The notes under the pieces were generated by a model that saw nothing but the letters and a program-made list of their open reading frames with translations, did no database searches and was not told the origin of the DNA. The position numbers were made by a program, and so were the translations under genes. This document shows positions 1 through 9,938 of a DNA stretch of 64,000 nucleotides, in pieces. The DNA comes from an uncultured Flavobacteriaceae bacterium (GTDB lineage Bacteria > Bacteroidota > Bacteroidia > Flavobacteriales > Flavobacteriaceae), in NCBI GenBank assembly GCA_947494205.1, contig CANLUH010000006.1:214192-278191 (forward strand), given 5' to 3'. Each line of letters starts with the position of its first letter. The first letter of the stretch is position 1.

Positions 1-1033
1 TTTGTAATTGGCTATTTTCTAGATTTATTTTAGCATTTTGAAGTCGTGTTTTTGTTGTACCTCCATCAAATATATTCCAGCTTAAATTTAATCCACCACT
101 TAATCCTGTATTTGTGGATACTGCAACAAACGATGCTTGATTATTATTATTTCTATTCCAACCGTAAGTCCCTGTTAAACCTAATGTAGGCAAGTATGCT
201 GCTTTATTTGTTTTTATATCTAAATGGCCAATATCTATTGTTTTATTTGCTTGTAATATTAAAACGTTTCTTGCTTTTGCTTTTTCTAGTAATGCTTCTT
301 TTTGTAATAATGTTATAAATGTAACATTGGTATCGACATTAAAATCGCCATCAATGGCGTTTCCTAGTACAAAATTTAAATCTCGTTTTGCACTTTGTAG
401 TTGTTGTCTAGCTGTTAAAAGGTTTATACTATCGTTATTTATATCTACTTCTGCATTTAAAACACTTAGCTTAGTTACTTGTCCATATTCGTATTCGTAT
501 TTTGATCGCTTTAATCGGTCTTTAGAAATCGCTAGTGTTTCTTCTAAAGCATTCACATTTTCTATACTTTGAGATACGCTGTAATAAATTGAAAACAGTT
601 GAGTTATTGTATTTTCTATTGTTTCTCTAGCTTGTAGTTCTGTTAACTGGTATTGTTCTTTTAAACGCTGGTAATTATATTTTCTTCCTAATCCATCAAA
701 TAATACATAGTTTAAATTTAATGATGCATTATAACGTGAACTCTCCGCATTATTTAAAGTTGTACTTTCTCCGTTAGTAAATTCAGCTTCAATATTATCT
801 AAATTATAGGTTGCGCCAGCATTACCAGTTAGAGTTGGTAAGTACCCCGAATTATATATACTGGTATTGTTTTCTGCGACTTCTAGATTTTTATCGGCTA
901 TTTTAATCCCATGATTATTCTCTAATGCTAATGCAATAGCTTTAGATGATGTTACTAATTCTTGTGCTTTTAAAGCACTTGTTATTATTATAAAGCTTAA
1001 AAAAAATATTGTTTTAAGATTGTTGTTCTTCAT
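1..1033 (-). CDS. TolC-family outer membrane efflux protein (C-terminus beyond window)
   Basis: The frame opens at an ATG at 1031-1033 and stays open to the window edge (about 344 codons). Residues 1-22 form a signal peptide ending at a typical LKAQE cleavage region. The mature part holds long amphipathic helical stretches and the paired repeats of outer membrane efflux channels, for example the YVLFDG and WNIFDG motifs about 200 residues apart. The start lies inside the 3' end of the RND pump gene (20 bp overlap), so the two are translated together. It would be the outer membrane duct of the tripartite pump encoded upstream. The C-terminal end is not visible. Confidence 0.88.
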   Translation of the reverse strand, partial: MKNNNLKTIFFLSFIIITSALKAQELVTSSKAIALALENNHGIKIADKNLEVAENNTSIYNSGYLPTLTGNAGATYNLDNIEAEFTNGESTTLNNAESSRYNASLNLNYVLFDGLGRKYNYQRLKEQYQLTELQARETIENTITQLFSIYYSVSQSIENVNALEETLAISKDRLKRSKYEYEYGQVTKLSVLNAEVDINNDSINLLTARQQLQSAKRDLNFVLGNAIDGDFNVDTNVTFITLLQKEALLEKAKARNVLILQANKTIDIGHLDIKTNKAAYLPTLGLTGTYGWNRNNNNQASFVAVSTNTGLSGGLNLSWNIFDGGTTKTRLQNAKINLENSQLQ

Positions 1034-4000
1034 GCTGTTCTTTAATTGCACGTTCTACTTCTTCTTTAGTTACTTTTCGTCCTGTTACTAACCATTTAAC
1101 ACTTGTTTTAATATCGTTACTAAATGCTAAAAATAAAGGTAATACTAATAACGTTAATATGGTAGCATAAGCAATACCAAAAGAAATTGAAATTGCCATT
1201 GGTTTTAAAAACTGTGCTTGTCTGCTTTTCTCTAATAATAAAGGCGCTAAGCCAGCTACAGTAGTTAGTGATGTTAAAAATATAGCTCTAAAACGAGATT
1301 TACCAGCTTCTAATAATGCTTGATCGAATTTTAAACCTTCTTTTAAGTTAGAATTAAACTTTCCAATAAATACTAATCCATCGTTAACCATAATTCCTAT
1401 TAACGCTATAATTCCTAAAAGGGACAATATATTTACAGGAAAACCAAATAACCAATGTCCCCAAGCTACCGCTGTTAAACTAAATGGTACGAGTAATAGT
1501 AATAAAATAGGTTGGCTGTAACTTCTAAATGTGAATGCTATGGTTATATAAATTAGTAATAATATAATAGTTCCTGCACTCGTAATAGAACTAGATAATT
1601 TTGCAGCTTCTCTATTTTGACCTTCAAAAGAAGCTGATATTGTTGGATATTTAGATTGTAAATCTACCATTGTTATATTTCTAATATCATCTAAAATATC
1701 TGTTGCACTTGTACTAGGATCTTTTAAGTCTGCCGAAACTTGTATTTCTCGTTGTCCTTCTAAATGATTTATAGAGACATCTCCTCTTGTTATAGAATAA
1801 TTTGCAATATCTTTTAATGTAACACGTTCTCCATTTGGTGTAATAATTCGCATATTATCTAAATCGTTAAGCGATGCTCTATTATCTCTATCGTAACGTA
1901 CCCATACGCGGATTTCGTCTTGCCCTCTTTGGAATCGCTGCGCTTGTACTCCGAAGAAACCTGCACGCACTTGACTCATTATAATTCTTAAGTCTAGCCC
2001 TAATAAATAGGCACTTTCTTTTAACTCTAAGCGTATTTCTTTTATACCTGCGGGGTCATTATCTGTTATATCTTTTAATAACGGGTTTGCTTTTAAAACA
2101 GTTTTTAACTCTTCTTTTGCAGCTTTTAATTCTTTAATATTATTACCAAGAAGGGAGACCGATACTGGGCTTCCACCAAAGTTTCCTCCAGACCCAAAGG
2201 TTAATCGTTCTGCTCCTATTACTGGCCCTACTAACTCTCTTAATCTATTAGCTACGATAGAAGATTTTATAGCATCTGGTCGTTCTTCCCCTGGTAACAT
2301 ATTAATTTGTAATCTGGCACTAGAACTACTATTTAAGGTTAAGATTGTGTTTTCAAACAAATCTCTTCCGTCTCCTTTTAAATATTGTTCTGTAAGTTCT
2401 TTATTTACTATAAATGATTTTTTTTCAATCATAGAAATAATAGAATCGGTAACTTTTACATTAGTTCCATTTGGCATATTTAATTCTATTGAAACCGTAT
2501 CACTGGCTATGGAAGGAAATAATGTTACGCCTATAATTCCACCTCCTATAGCCCCAAATGTTAACACTAAAAGAGCTACAAAAATTCCTAAAGACAGCAT
2601 TTTAAATTTTAAAACAAACTGTATTACTGGACTGTAGACTTTATCTCTTAAATAGGCCATAAAGTTATCTCCCATTTTGTTAATCACTCGCATTTTTGAG
2701 AAGAACTGCTTTAATTTCGAAGGGTTTTCATCTTCTTTGTTTTGTCTTAATGCTTTTGAGTGTGCTAAATGCGCTGGTAATATTATTAGAGCTTCTACTA
2801 AAGAAACGACTAAGGTTAAAATAACAATTACAGACACTTCGCTAAAGAACTCCCCTATTCTACTATCTAAAAATAAAAATAATGAAAAGGCTAATAGAGT
2901 AGTTATAATCGCTGATACTACTGGCGGAATAACCTCCATTGTTCCATCTATGGCTGCTTGAATTGGTGTTTTTCCTTTTTCGTAATGTTGGTATATATTT
3001 TCTGCAATGACTATACCATCGTCTACTAGAATTCCTATAACGATAATCATCCCAAAAAGGGATAGCACGTTTATAGTAACACCAAATTGCCCTGCGAAAA
3101 TAAACATCCCTAAAAAGGAAATGGGTAAACCAAAGGCCACCCAAAACGCTAAACGCATGTTTAAAAACAAGGATAAAAATAAGAGCACTAATAACATACC
3201 AACAATTGCATTTTCGGTAAGTAAATTGGTTCGTTGTTTTAATGTAATAGACAAATCTCGTACAACATCTAAGCTTATATTGTTAAACTTCTGATTATAC
3301 TCTTCTATGTATTCTTTTACCTTGTCTGCTGAAGAGATTAAGTCTTCATTATTGGTACTTGTTACAGTTATATTAACAGATAGTTTTTCGTTAAAATAGG
3401 TTGCATTTGGTGTTTCTGAAAAACGATCTCTAATAATTGCGACATCTTTTAACCTGACGGTTTTCCCATCATTAGATGCTCTAATTATAATGTTAGAGAG
3501 TTCATCTCCGTAATAAGAACGATTATTCGCTCGAATAAGAAACTCTTCAGCATCTGTTTTAATAGTTCCTCCTGTTACTAATATGTTAGAGGCACTTACT
3601 GCATTAGACACTTCGTTAAACGATAAATTATAGGCTAATAAATCAGTCTCATTAACTGCTATTTCTATTTCTTCTGCTGGATAGCCTGTTACATTTACTT
3701 GCGAAATACCATCAATACCTCGTAAGTCGTTTTCTACTTGCCTACCTATTTGTTTTAGTGTTGCTAACGGAATATCGTTTCCGCTTAAAGCAAATGAAAT
3801 GGTTTGTCTTACTGCTTCTTGTTTAGAAACTACCAATGGCTCCATTCCTACAGGGAACGATGGTACACGATCCACTGCATTTTTAACTTCTAACAGCATG
3901 AAGTCTATACTTTCTCCTTGCTCTATTTCTACTGTTATGACGCCGCTATTTTCGTTAGAAACCGAGGTAACACGATCTATTCCTTTTAACCCTTTTAAAT

Positions 4001-4211
4001 TGTCTTCTATTTGCAATACAATTCCTTCTTCTACTTCTTGTGGTGATGCGCCTGGGTATGTTATATTTATGTTTATGTTTTTTGAATCTACTAAAGGAAA
4101 GAACGACGATTTTAAAGAAAAGATTCCTATAGTACCAAATGCAAAAAATGCTAAAATGAAAACATTAACAGCAACGTGATGCTTAATAAAATAAGCTATT
4201 ATTTTTCTCAT
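1014..4211 (-). CDS. RND efflux transporter permease (AcrB/HAE1-like)
   Basis: Inner membrane proton-driven pump of a tripartite efflux system, 1065 aa, the usual family length. It has an N-terminal membrane segment (about residues 12-32), two large periplasmic porter loops, and two bundles of membrane helices around 330-570 and 865-1035. The proton-relay Asp pair of TM4 is present (GILVDDGIVIAEN, D397-D398). The TM10 position that carries Lys940 in AcrB falls in a VNDG sequence, a variant whose consequence is unknown to me. The start overlaps the stop of the adaptor gene by 1 bp and the end overlaps the TolC-like gene, giving one operon. Substrate cannot be inferred; no drug-specific or metal-specific motif is visible. 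Confidence 0.95.
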   Translation of the reverse strand: MRKIIAYFIKHHVAVNVFILAFFAFGTIGIFSLKSSFFPLVDSKNININITYPGASPQEVEEGIVLQIEDNLKGLKGIDRVTSVSNENSGVITVEIEQGESIDFMLLEVKNAVDRVPSFPVGMEPLVVSKQEAVRQTISFALSGNDIPLATLKQIGRQVENDLRGIDGISQVNVTGYPAEEIEIAVNETDLLAYNLSFNEVSNAVSASNILVTGGTIKTDAEEFLIRANNRSYYGDELSNIIIRASNDGKTVRLKDVAIIRDRFSETPNATYFNEKLSVNITVTSTNNEDLISSADKVKEYIEEYNQKFNNISLDVVRDLSITLKQRTNLLTENAIVGMLLVLLFLSLFLNMRLAFWVAFGLPISFLGMFIFAGQFGVTINVLSLFGMIIVIGILVDDGIVIAENIYQHYEKGKTPIQAAIDGTMEVIPPVVSAIITTLLAFSLFLFLDSRIGEFFSEVSVIVILTLVVSLVEALIILPAHLAHSKALRQNKEDENPSKLKQFFSKMRVINKMGDNFMAYLRDKVYSPVIQFVLKFKMLSLGIFVALLVLTFGAIGGGIIGVTLFPSIASDTVSIELNMPNGTNVKVTDSIISMIEKKSFIVNKELTEQYLKGDGRDLFENTILTLNSSSSARLQINMLPGEERPDAIKSSIVANRLRELVGPVIGAERLTFGSGGNFGGSPVSVSLLGNNIKELKAAKEELKTVLKANPLLKDITDNDPAGIKEIRLELKESAYLLGLDLRIIMSQVRAGFFGVQAQRFQRGQDEIRVWVRYDRDNRASLNDLDNMRIITPNGERVTLKDIANYSITRGDVSINHLEGQREIQVSADLKDPSTSATDILDDIRNITMVDLQSKYPTISASFEGQNREAAKLSSSITSAGTIILLLIYITIAFTFRSYSQPILLLLLVPFSLTAVAWGHWLFGFPVNILSLLGIIALIGIMVNDGLVFIGKFNSNLKEGLKFDQALLEAGKSRFRAIFLTSLTTVAGLAPLLLEKSRQAQFLKPMAISISFGIAYATILTLLVLPLFLAFSNDIKTSVKWLVTGRKVTKEEVERAIKEQHEEQQS

Positions 4212-5326
4212 TACTTTTTGGCTTCAAATGGTTTTACTAACATTCCTGCGTATGCTCCAGGCACAGATTTTTTCAAAATTACTGTTCCATTAGGGACTTC
4301 TTTTAAAACAACTTTAGTTTCAGAAAAATAAACTGGTTTTACATCTATTACAGAAAGTAAACTGTCTTTAACTACATATATTTGTTCGCCTTCAAGTAAT
4401 AAATTTCTATCAATTTCTATAGCATTTGTTTCTTGTTTCCCATTTAAATTGGCTTCTAAATACATGCCTTCTTTTAGCGTTTCTCCTTTAACATCTATAT
4501 AGGCTGTTATGGTTTGAGTTGTTGGATCTATACTACCGTTTACTCTTGAGATTGTTCCAGAATATGTTTTTGTTTTATCTAGATTATTAAGCACTACTGT
4601 TTCTCCTACTTTTAAAAGATTTGCATAGGTTTTACTTAATGCTACTTCCATTTCGTAACTAGAAGGATCTATGTATTCTCCTAGTTTTTGTCCGCTACGT
4701 ATTAAAGTACCCTCTGTAACTAAAGTTTCTATTAAAATACCCGAAAACGGTGCAGAAATTGTATACTTAGCTAAACGCTGTTCTAGATTTTTTACATTGT
4801 AATAATTGGTGGTAATACCTCTTCCAGTAATAAAATAATTTACTTTTTCGCTATTTACTTCAGGTAGCTTGGGTGTTGTTTTATTAATATCGAAAGTATT
4901 AATATAATTTTGCCATGTAGAAAACGCTTCAGGAAAATCTAAACGTAGATCAGGCATTATTGCTACAATAGCATTATATAAATTACTCTTTGCAGATTGT
5001 ACACTAGCGTAATACTCGGCAGCATCAATTCTTATTAGTGTTTGACCTGCTTTGTAGTTTTGCCCTGCTTTAAATAGTTTGTTGCCATTTTTAAAGATAC
5101 CTTGAACTTCGGCATACAGTTCTACTCTTCGTTTTGCAACTAAACTTCCGTTAGAAGGTATAACAATTTGAATATCTTTGTTTTTAACGGTATCTGTAAA
5201 TACTGTTTTAACAATTTTACTTTGTACAGGTTTAGGCTTATTTTTACTAGCTATGAGTTGTTTTGCTGCAAAAAAAGATGCTACTATAAGCAGAATTCCT
5301 ATTCCTGAAAGAATAATTTTACGCAT
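4211..5326 (-). CDS. RND efflux periplasmic adaptor subunit (HlyD/membrane fusion family)
   Basis: Links the inner membrane RND pump to the outer membrane channel. The 371 aa protein begins with a membrane anchor (residues about 3-24), then a split lipoyl/biotinyl-like hairpin (around 75-100 and 185-215, with the ISAPFSGIL motif typical of the second half), a beta-barrel segment (about 225-285, including VNGSIDPTTQTITAYIDV), and a membrane-proximal domain. The helical hairpin between the lipoyl halves is short. First gene of the minus-strand efflux operon; a TAATTTTG box lies about 30 bp upstream of the start. Confidence 0.93.
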   Translation of the reverse strand: MRKIILSGIGILLIVASFFAAKQLIASKNKPKPVQSKIVKTVFTDTVKNKDIQIVIPSNGSLVAKRRVELYAEVQGIFKNGNKLFKAGQNYKAGQTLIRIDAAEYYASVQSAKSNLYNAIVAIMPDLRLDFPEAFSTWQNYINTFDINKTTPKLPEVNSEKVNYFITGRGITTNYYNVKNLEQRLAKYTISAPFSGILIETLVTEGTLIRSGQKLGEYIDPSSYEMEVALSKTYANLLKVGETVVLNNLDKTKTYSGTISRVNGSIDPTTQTITAYIDVKGETLKEGMYLEANLNGKQETNAIEIDRNLLLEGEQIYVVKDSLLSVIDVKPVYFSETKVVLKEVPNGTVILKKSVPGAYAGMLVKPFEAKK

Positions 5327-5355
5327 TAAAAATAATTTTACAAATGGTTAGATTG

Positions 5356-5363
5356 CAAAATTA
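5356..5363 (-). promoter_or_regulatory. candidate -7 promoter box for the efflux operon
   Basis: Reads TAATTTTG on the minus strand, matching the flavobacterial TAnnTTTG consensus, about 30 bp before the adaptor start. No clear TTG -33 element is found at the expected spacing, so support is partial. Confidence 0.35.
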
Positions 5364-5407
5364 TCGGTTCCTTTCATGGGAGGCTGTTAAAAAAAGCTTA
5401 AATAAAC

Positions 5408-7315
5408 TTATGAAAAATCTTCGATTTGTATGGTTATCTCTTCCCAATCTTCCATTAATTGAGCAAGCTTATCTTTTTTGGATTGGTAATTATCGAAAAA
5501 CTTAGGGTCTGAAACAACTTCATCGTAGTTAGTAGCCAATTCTACATCTACTTCTTTTATTTCTTTTTCTAGCTGATTAATCTTAGATTCTACATTACTT
5601 AACTTATTATTAAGCGATTTTAATTTTTTCTGTTCTTCGTAAGATTGTTTATTATTTTCTTTTGGAGTTGTTTTTACGATTGTACGTTTTTCTACTTCTC
5701 TTAGGTTTTCTACCTTACGTTGTTCTAAATAATAATCAATGTCACCTAAATACTCTTTTACTTTTTGATCTTTAAATTCGTAAATAGTATTAGTTAATCC
5801 TTGTAGAAAATCTCTATCGTGAGAGACTAAAATAAGTGTCCCTTCAAAACGCTCTAATGCTTCCTTTAAAACATTTTTAGATTTAATATCTAAGTGATTA
5901 GTAGGCTCATCCATAATTAAGACGTTGAATGGTTGTAACATTAGTTTTGCTAATGCTAAACGGTTACGTTCTCCTCCAGATAATACTCTTACATATTTAT
6001 CTACTTCTTCGCCGCGAAATAAAAAAGAGCCTAATATGTCCCTAACCTTGCTTCTATTGGTTTCGTTTGCAGCATCTATCATAGTATCTAAAACAGTTTT
6101 AGTACCGTCTAGATATTCTGCTTGGTTTTGCGCGAAGTATCCAATTTGTACATTATGCCCTAGTTTTAATTCGCCATCGTGTTCTATATCTCCAACTAAA
6201 ATTTTAGCTAAGGTTGATTTTCCTTGACCATTTTGCCCAACAAATGCTGTTTTAATATCACGCTCTATCATAATATCTATGTTAGACAATACTTGATTGT
6301 CTCCATAGTTTTTAGAAATCGCATTGGTTTCTACTACAACTTTACCTGGAACTATAGAAACAGGAAAGTTTAAAGTCATAACGCTATTATCGTCTTCGTC
6401 TACTTCAATACGCTCAATTTTGTCTAACTTTTTAATGAGCGATTGTGCCATTGTTGCTTTAGATGCTTTTGCTCTAAACTTTTCTATAAGCTTCTCTGTT
6501 TGTTCTATTTGCTTTTGCTGATTTTTTTGCGACGCTAATTGTTGTGTGCGTATTTCTTCACGTAATACTAAGTACTTGGTGTATGGTTTTGGATAATCGT
6601 AAATGCGGCCTAATGAAATTTCAATAGTTCTATTAGTTACATTATCTAAAAACATTTTATCGTGAGATACTATTGCTACCGCTCCAAAATAGTTTTTTAA
6701 AAATCCTTCTAACCAAATAATAGATTCTATATCTAAGTGGTTAGTAGGCTCATCTAATAATAGTATATCGTTACTTTGTAATAATAACTTTGCTAACTCT
6801 ATTCGCATTCTCCATCCTCCAGAAAAGGTATCGGTAAGCTTATTAAAATCTTCACGTTTAAACCCTAATCCTTGTAATATTTTTTCAGTTTCGCCTTGGT
6901 AGTTATAACCTCCTAATATTTCGTATTGGTGTTGTGCTTCGTTAAGGTCTATCATTAATTGGTTGTAAGCTTCGCTTTCGTAGTCTGTTCGCTCAGCTAA
7001 CTGGTTATTAATATCTTCCATCTGGACCTCTATTGCTTTTATTTCTGTAAAAGCTTGGTAAGACTCTTCTAATACCGTTCGGCCTAGAATAAAATCTATG
7101 TCTTGTTTTAAAAATCCAATTTTTAGTGTTTTATCGGCTGCAATTTGTCCAGAATCTGGCTCTAATTCTTTTGCTAAAATTTTTAGCATTGTAGATTTTC
7201 CTGCACCGTTTTTTCCTATTAGTCCAACTCTATCGCCATTACCTAATTTAAAGGTTATGTCTTCGAATAGGTATTCTCCTTGAAAGGCTATTGATAAATT
7301 ATGAATATTAAGCAT
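5408..7315 (-). CDS. ABC-F family ATPase (Uup/EttA-type, ribosome-associated)
   Basis: Soluble tandem ATP-binding cassette protein of 635 aa with no transmembrane domain. Cassette 1: Walker A GKNGAGKST (residues 34-42), signature FSGGWRMR, Walker B LLLDEPTNHLD. Cassette 2: Walker A GQNGQGKST (near 360), signature LSGGERNRLALAKL, Walker B LIMDEPTNHLD. Between them is the charged helical P-site tRNA-interaction linker. The C-terminus (about 545-635) is a lysine- and glutamate-rich coiled coil as in Uup-type members. ABC-F proteins act on ribosomes to relieve stalling or confer antibiotic protection; which role applies here cannot be told from sequence. Single gene, divergent from the DUF983 gene. 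Confidence 0.95.
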   Translation of the reverse strand: MLNIHNLSIAFQGEYLFEDITFKLGNGDRVGLIGKNGAGKSTMLKILAKELEPDSGQIAADKTLKIGFLKQDIDFILGRTVLEESYQAFTEIKAIEVQMEDINNQLAERTDYESEAYNQLMIDLNEAQHQYEILGGYNYQGETEKILQGLGFKREDFNKLTDTFSGGWRMRIELAKLLLQSNDILLLDEPTNHLDIESIIWLEGFLKNYFGAVAIVSHDKMFLDNVTNRTIEISLGRIYDYPKPYTKYLVLREEIRTQQLASQKNQQKQIEQTEKLIEKFRAKASKATMAQSLIKKLDKIERIEVDEDDNSVMTLNFPVSIVPGKVVVETNAISKNYGDNQVLSNIDIMIERDIKTAFVGQNGQGKSTLAKILVGDIEHDGELKLGHNVQIGYFAQNQAEYLDGTKTVLDTMIDAANETNRSKVRDILGSFLFRGEEVDKYVRVLSGGERNRLALAKLMLQPFNVLIMDEPTNHLDIKSKNVLKEALERFEGTLILVSHDRDFLQGLTNTIYEFKDQKVKEYLGDIDYYLEQRKVENLREVEKRTIVKTTPKENNKQSYEEQKKLKSLNNKLSNVESKINQLEKEIKEVDVELATNYDEVVSDPKFFDNYQSKKDKLAQLMEDWEEITIQIEDFS

Positions 7316-7357
7316 AGAATTGTGACTCTTGTTACTAAGTTTTAAACCGACAACTCT

Positions 7358-7365
7358 TAACTTTG
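7358..7365 (+). promoter_or_regulatory. candidate -7 box for the DUF983 gene
   Basis: TAACTTTG on the plus strand fits TAnnTTTG, about 84 bp before the start at 7449. A TTG occurs at 7329-7331, but the 26 bp spacing is longer than the usual 17-23, so this is tentative. Confidence 0.3.
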
Positions 7366-7429
7366 TATCTATAATTCTGAATACATAGAGTTAGGATTTA
7401 AATCTATTATTATTTCTCTTTCGAGATTG

Positions 7430-7437
7430 CAAAAGTA
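7430..7437 (-). promoter_or_regulatory. candidate -7 box for the ABC-F gene
   Basis: TACTTTTG on the minus strand fits TAnnTTTG and lies in the intergenic space divergent from the DUF983 gene; it would give a leader of about 105 nt. The -33 element is not clear. Confidence 0.35.
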
Positions 7438-7448
7438 CATTATTTTAT

Positions 7449-7829
7449 ATGTTTAAAAAAGGGACAAAAATATATGGCATATTAAAAGGGGTTTGTCCTA
7501 AATGCCATAACGAATCGATGTATAAAAACTCTAATCCTTACGCTTTGCGGGAAGCACTAGATATGCATGAACGTTGCAGCCACTGCAATACGAAATATAA
7601 AATTGAACCTTCTTTTTTTTATGGGTCTATGTATGTAAGTTACGGTGTTGGTATTGCTTTTGCTGTCGCTGTTTTTGTTATAAGCTATCTAATTCTAGAA
7701 ACTAATTTAAAAGTAGCTTTTGGTGCCATCGTTATTACTTTAATTGTTTTTATGCCAATTATTATGCGTATCTCAAGAAATATTTGGATAAATCTTTTTA
7801 TGAGTTATGATAAATCGAAAGTAAAATAA
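7449..7829 (+). CDS. DUF983 family small membrane protein
   Basis: 126 aa protein with the DUF983 layout: an N-terminal zinc-ribbon-like part with two CxxC pairs (CPKCHNESMY near residue 17 and CSHCNTKY near 44), followed by two hydrophobic membrane segments (about 62-85 and 90-112). The family is conserved in Bacteroidota and Alphaproteobacteria without an established function. It ends 1 bp before the convergent FAD oxidoreductase stop codon. Confidence 0.85.
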   Translation: MFKKGTKIYGILKGVCPKCHNESMYKNSNPYALREALDMHERCSHCNTKYKIEPSFFYGSMYVSYGVGIAFAVAVFVISYLILETNLKVAFGAIVITLIVFMPIIMRISRNIWINLFMSYDKSKVK

Positions 7830-7830
7830 A

Positions 7831-8892
7831 CTATCTAAAGTCTTTGAAGCGTTTAATATCTATTTCTTCATTTAAAGCTTCATTGTTTTCTATAAAATTA
7901 TATAATTGGTTTGCTACATAGGGTCCAATCATAACACCTCGAGTTCCTAAACCATTAAGTACATAAACATTTTCACACTCTTTATGTCGTCCAACAAGCG
8001 GTCTTCTATCTTTTGTTGTTGGTCTAATAGCTGCTACTTGATTTACAACTTCATAATCGCATGTAATTAGCGTTTTAAGCTTTTCTAAAAGCTCTTCTCT
8101 GGCTTTAGGTGTTATTGTGTTTGTTTTATCTACTCTATCGTATGTAGAGCCAATTCTATATAAATCGTTACCTATTGGTATAATAAATACACTAGACTTT
8201 AAAACAAAATCTATTTTAAGTTCTGGTGCGTGTATAGTTACTAACTCTCCTTTTACTCCAGTTAAGGGCAGTTCTTTAAAGAAAGGGTTTTGTTTTAAGC
8301 CAAAACCTTCTGCAAAAATAATGTGCTTTGCTATTATTCCTTTATAAGATAAAGAAGTTTCTTTTAGTTCTAAATCATCATAATTAAATACTTCTTTTTT
8401 TAATTTCTTATTTGTTTCAAGAAAGGCTTTATAAGATTCTACCAACAACTTAGTATCGATTCGTCCTGTATCCAGAACTTCTCCCATACCAAAAGCTGCT
8501 TCTAAATTCTCATTCTTATTATCATGAATTTTAGTCGATAATAAGGGGCTTAAATTTGGTTTATCGGAAGCTGCAAACCAATCATTTTGTTCTTCTATAG
8601 AAGAAAACTTCCTATAAACTGGTACTTTAAAATCTAATGTAGTGTTGAGTCGTTTTTCAATTTGTTCGTATACAGGCAAAGCCAATTCTAATTGTTCTTT
8701 GCTTTTCCAAACACTTGTAAAACGCTTTAGAATGACTGGATTATATAAACCTCCAGCTACTGATGAAGATTGTTGCGATTCATTATCGAACACTATAAAT
8801 GTTTTATTGTTTGCTATTAATTTTTCGCAGAAACTAATACCTGCTAAACCACAGCCTATAATAATATAATCGAATTCTTCCAGTTTTGTCAT
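7831..8892 (-). CDS. FAD-dependent oxidoreductase, DAO family
   Basis: 353 aa cytosolic flavoprotein of the D-amino acid oxidase superfamily. The N-terminal Rossmann dinucleotide motif IIGCGLAGISF is at about residues 11-21 and the typical C-terminal FAD motif is GLGTRGVMIGPYVA near 315-328. The central sheet contains VRPT-like IRPTTKDRRPLVG, common in this family. It resembles the oxidase half of MnmC and glycine oxidase-like proteins, but there is no methyltransferase half here and substrate is unassigned. A strong hairpin terminator separates it from gldN upstream, so it is probably transcribed on its own. Confidence 0.85.
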   Translation of the reverse strand: MTKLEEFDYIIIGCGLAGISFCEKLIANNKTFIVFDNESQQSSSVAGGLYNPVILKRFTSVWKSKEQLELALPVYEQIEKRLNTTLDFKVPVYRKFSSIEEQNDWFAASDKPNLSPLLSTKIHDNKNENLEAAFGMGEVLDTGRIDTKLLVESYKAFLETNKKLKKEVFNYDDLELKETSLSYKGIIAKHIIFAEGFGLKQNPFFKELPLTGVKGELVTIHAPELKIDFVLKSSVFIIPIGNDLYRIGSTYDRVDKTNTITPKAREELLEKLKTLITCDYEVVNQVAAIRPTTKDRRPLVGRHKECENVYVLNGLGTRGVMIGPYVANQLYNFIENNEALNEEIDIKRFKDFR

Positions 8893-8946
8893 GATACGAA
8901 GATACTAAGTATTCGTTATGTAATGAACTAAAAAATATACTAACAA

Positions 8947-8976
8947 AAAACGCTCACTTAATTAAGTGAGCGTTTT
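8947..8976 (-). terminator. intrinsic terminator after gldN
   Basis: A perfect 15+15 bp palindrome (AAAACGCTCACTTAA and its complement) whose arms end in a T run on either strand. It lies 23 bp past the gldN stop and would end the gldKLMN transcript. Confidence 0.8.
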
Positions 8977-8998
8977 ATAAATTATATACTTTATGTGA

Positions 8999-9898
8999 TT
9001 AGTAAGACCACATGTCTAATTCAAAGTTTCTAATTTTATCTTTAATTCTATCAGATTCTAGTAACTGCATTAATGCATTTTCGGCAATGTATTCATTTAC
9101 TTCTCTATCTCCGTATACATTTTCTTCTTTATAAATCACACTATTAAAACGTCTAGCGTTTAAAATGTGATCGAAAGAGAAAGGTACGGCACTGTTTTTA
9201 GCATTAAATGATTTTGCTTGATGTAATACATCTCTTGCGTCTGGGAAGAATACCCAAAATAATTCATTAGGCTCTTTGTCATCTTCATTATCTGAATCTA
9301 AGAAGTTAACATCTGGTGCAGCTGGTGCTATACCTAATAATCTATATTTTAATTCTCCTTGACGTTTGTCGAAATACCATAATCCTTTTATAAAATATGC
9401 ACTAACATGAAAAGACGCTATTTCAGTTTTTGTAATGTACTCAGGATCAACACGACCATCTGAGTTAAACTGATCGTAACCAATATCTAAGGTATCAATT
9501 TTTGTAGTGATATCTTTCATCTCTTGTGGTGTACGTTGTCCAGTAAAATAAGAATCGCTGTAAACGTTCTTTATTTTACCTTCAGCAATAGCTTTTGTTA
9601 ATACATCGTAAAGAGAACGTCTGTTACTTCCAATGTTATTAGTATCTATAGGGTAATATAATGGAAAATTTACACGCTCATCTAGAACAATTTTCTCCCA
9701 AGTCATTTTAGCGAACATAATATCTCTATCACCAACATAACCATATTCTAACGGGTTATCGTTATCTATAGCGTTTTGCGCTTCAGTCTTCACTCCTATT
9801 TCATCAGGACTTTTAGCATTTAATATGTTAGCTTGAGCAAAAGCACTTGTAGCTACACATAAGCCAAAAACAACTGATAATAATGATTTATAATTCAT
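8999..9898 (-). CDS. gldN: GldN, type IX secretion / gliding motility ring protein
   Basis: 299 aa periplasmic protein with a signal peptide (residues 1-21, ending SAFAQ). GldN pairs with the lipoprotein GldK in the large ring on the periplasmic face of the outer membrane in the type IX secretion system. The body carries the family's WEKIVLDERVNFPLYYP and FFPDARDVLHQ segments. It is last in the order gldK-gldL-gldM-gldN, the order known from Flavobacterium johnsoniae, with only 40 bp to gldM and a terminator directly after it. Confidence 0.95.
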   Translation of the reverse strand: MNYKSLLSVVFGLCVATSAFAQANILNAKSPDEIGVKTEAQNAIDNDNPLEYGYVGDRDIMFAKMTWEKIVLDERVNFPLYYPIDTNNIGSNRRSLYDVLTKAIAEGKIKNVYSDSYFTGQRTPQEMKDITTKIDTLDIGYDQFNSDGRVDPEYITKTEIASFHVSAYFIKGLWYFDKRQGELKYRLLGIAPAAPDVNFLDSDNEDDKEPNELFWVFFPDARDVLHQAKSFNAKNSAVPFSFDHILNARRFNSVIYKEENVYGDREVNEYIAENALMQLLESDRIKDKIRNFELDMWSY

Positions 9899-9938
9899 TC
9901 TAAAATAATTTAATTTTTAATAATTAAAGATCTTATAA

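Noticed and set aside
2347..4179. Plus-strand open frames of 90-126 codons opposite the RND pump gene
   Set aside because: They are mirror frames of a well-conserved coding gene with no start context or family resemblance; the same applies to similar frames opposite groEL, gldM, mreB and other genes.
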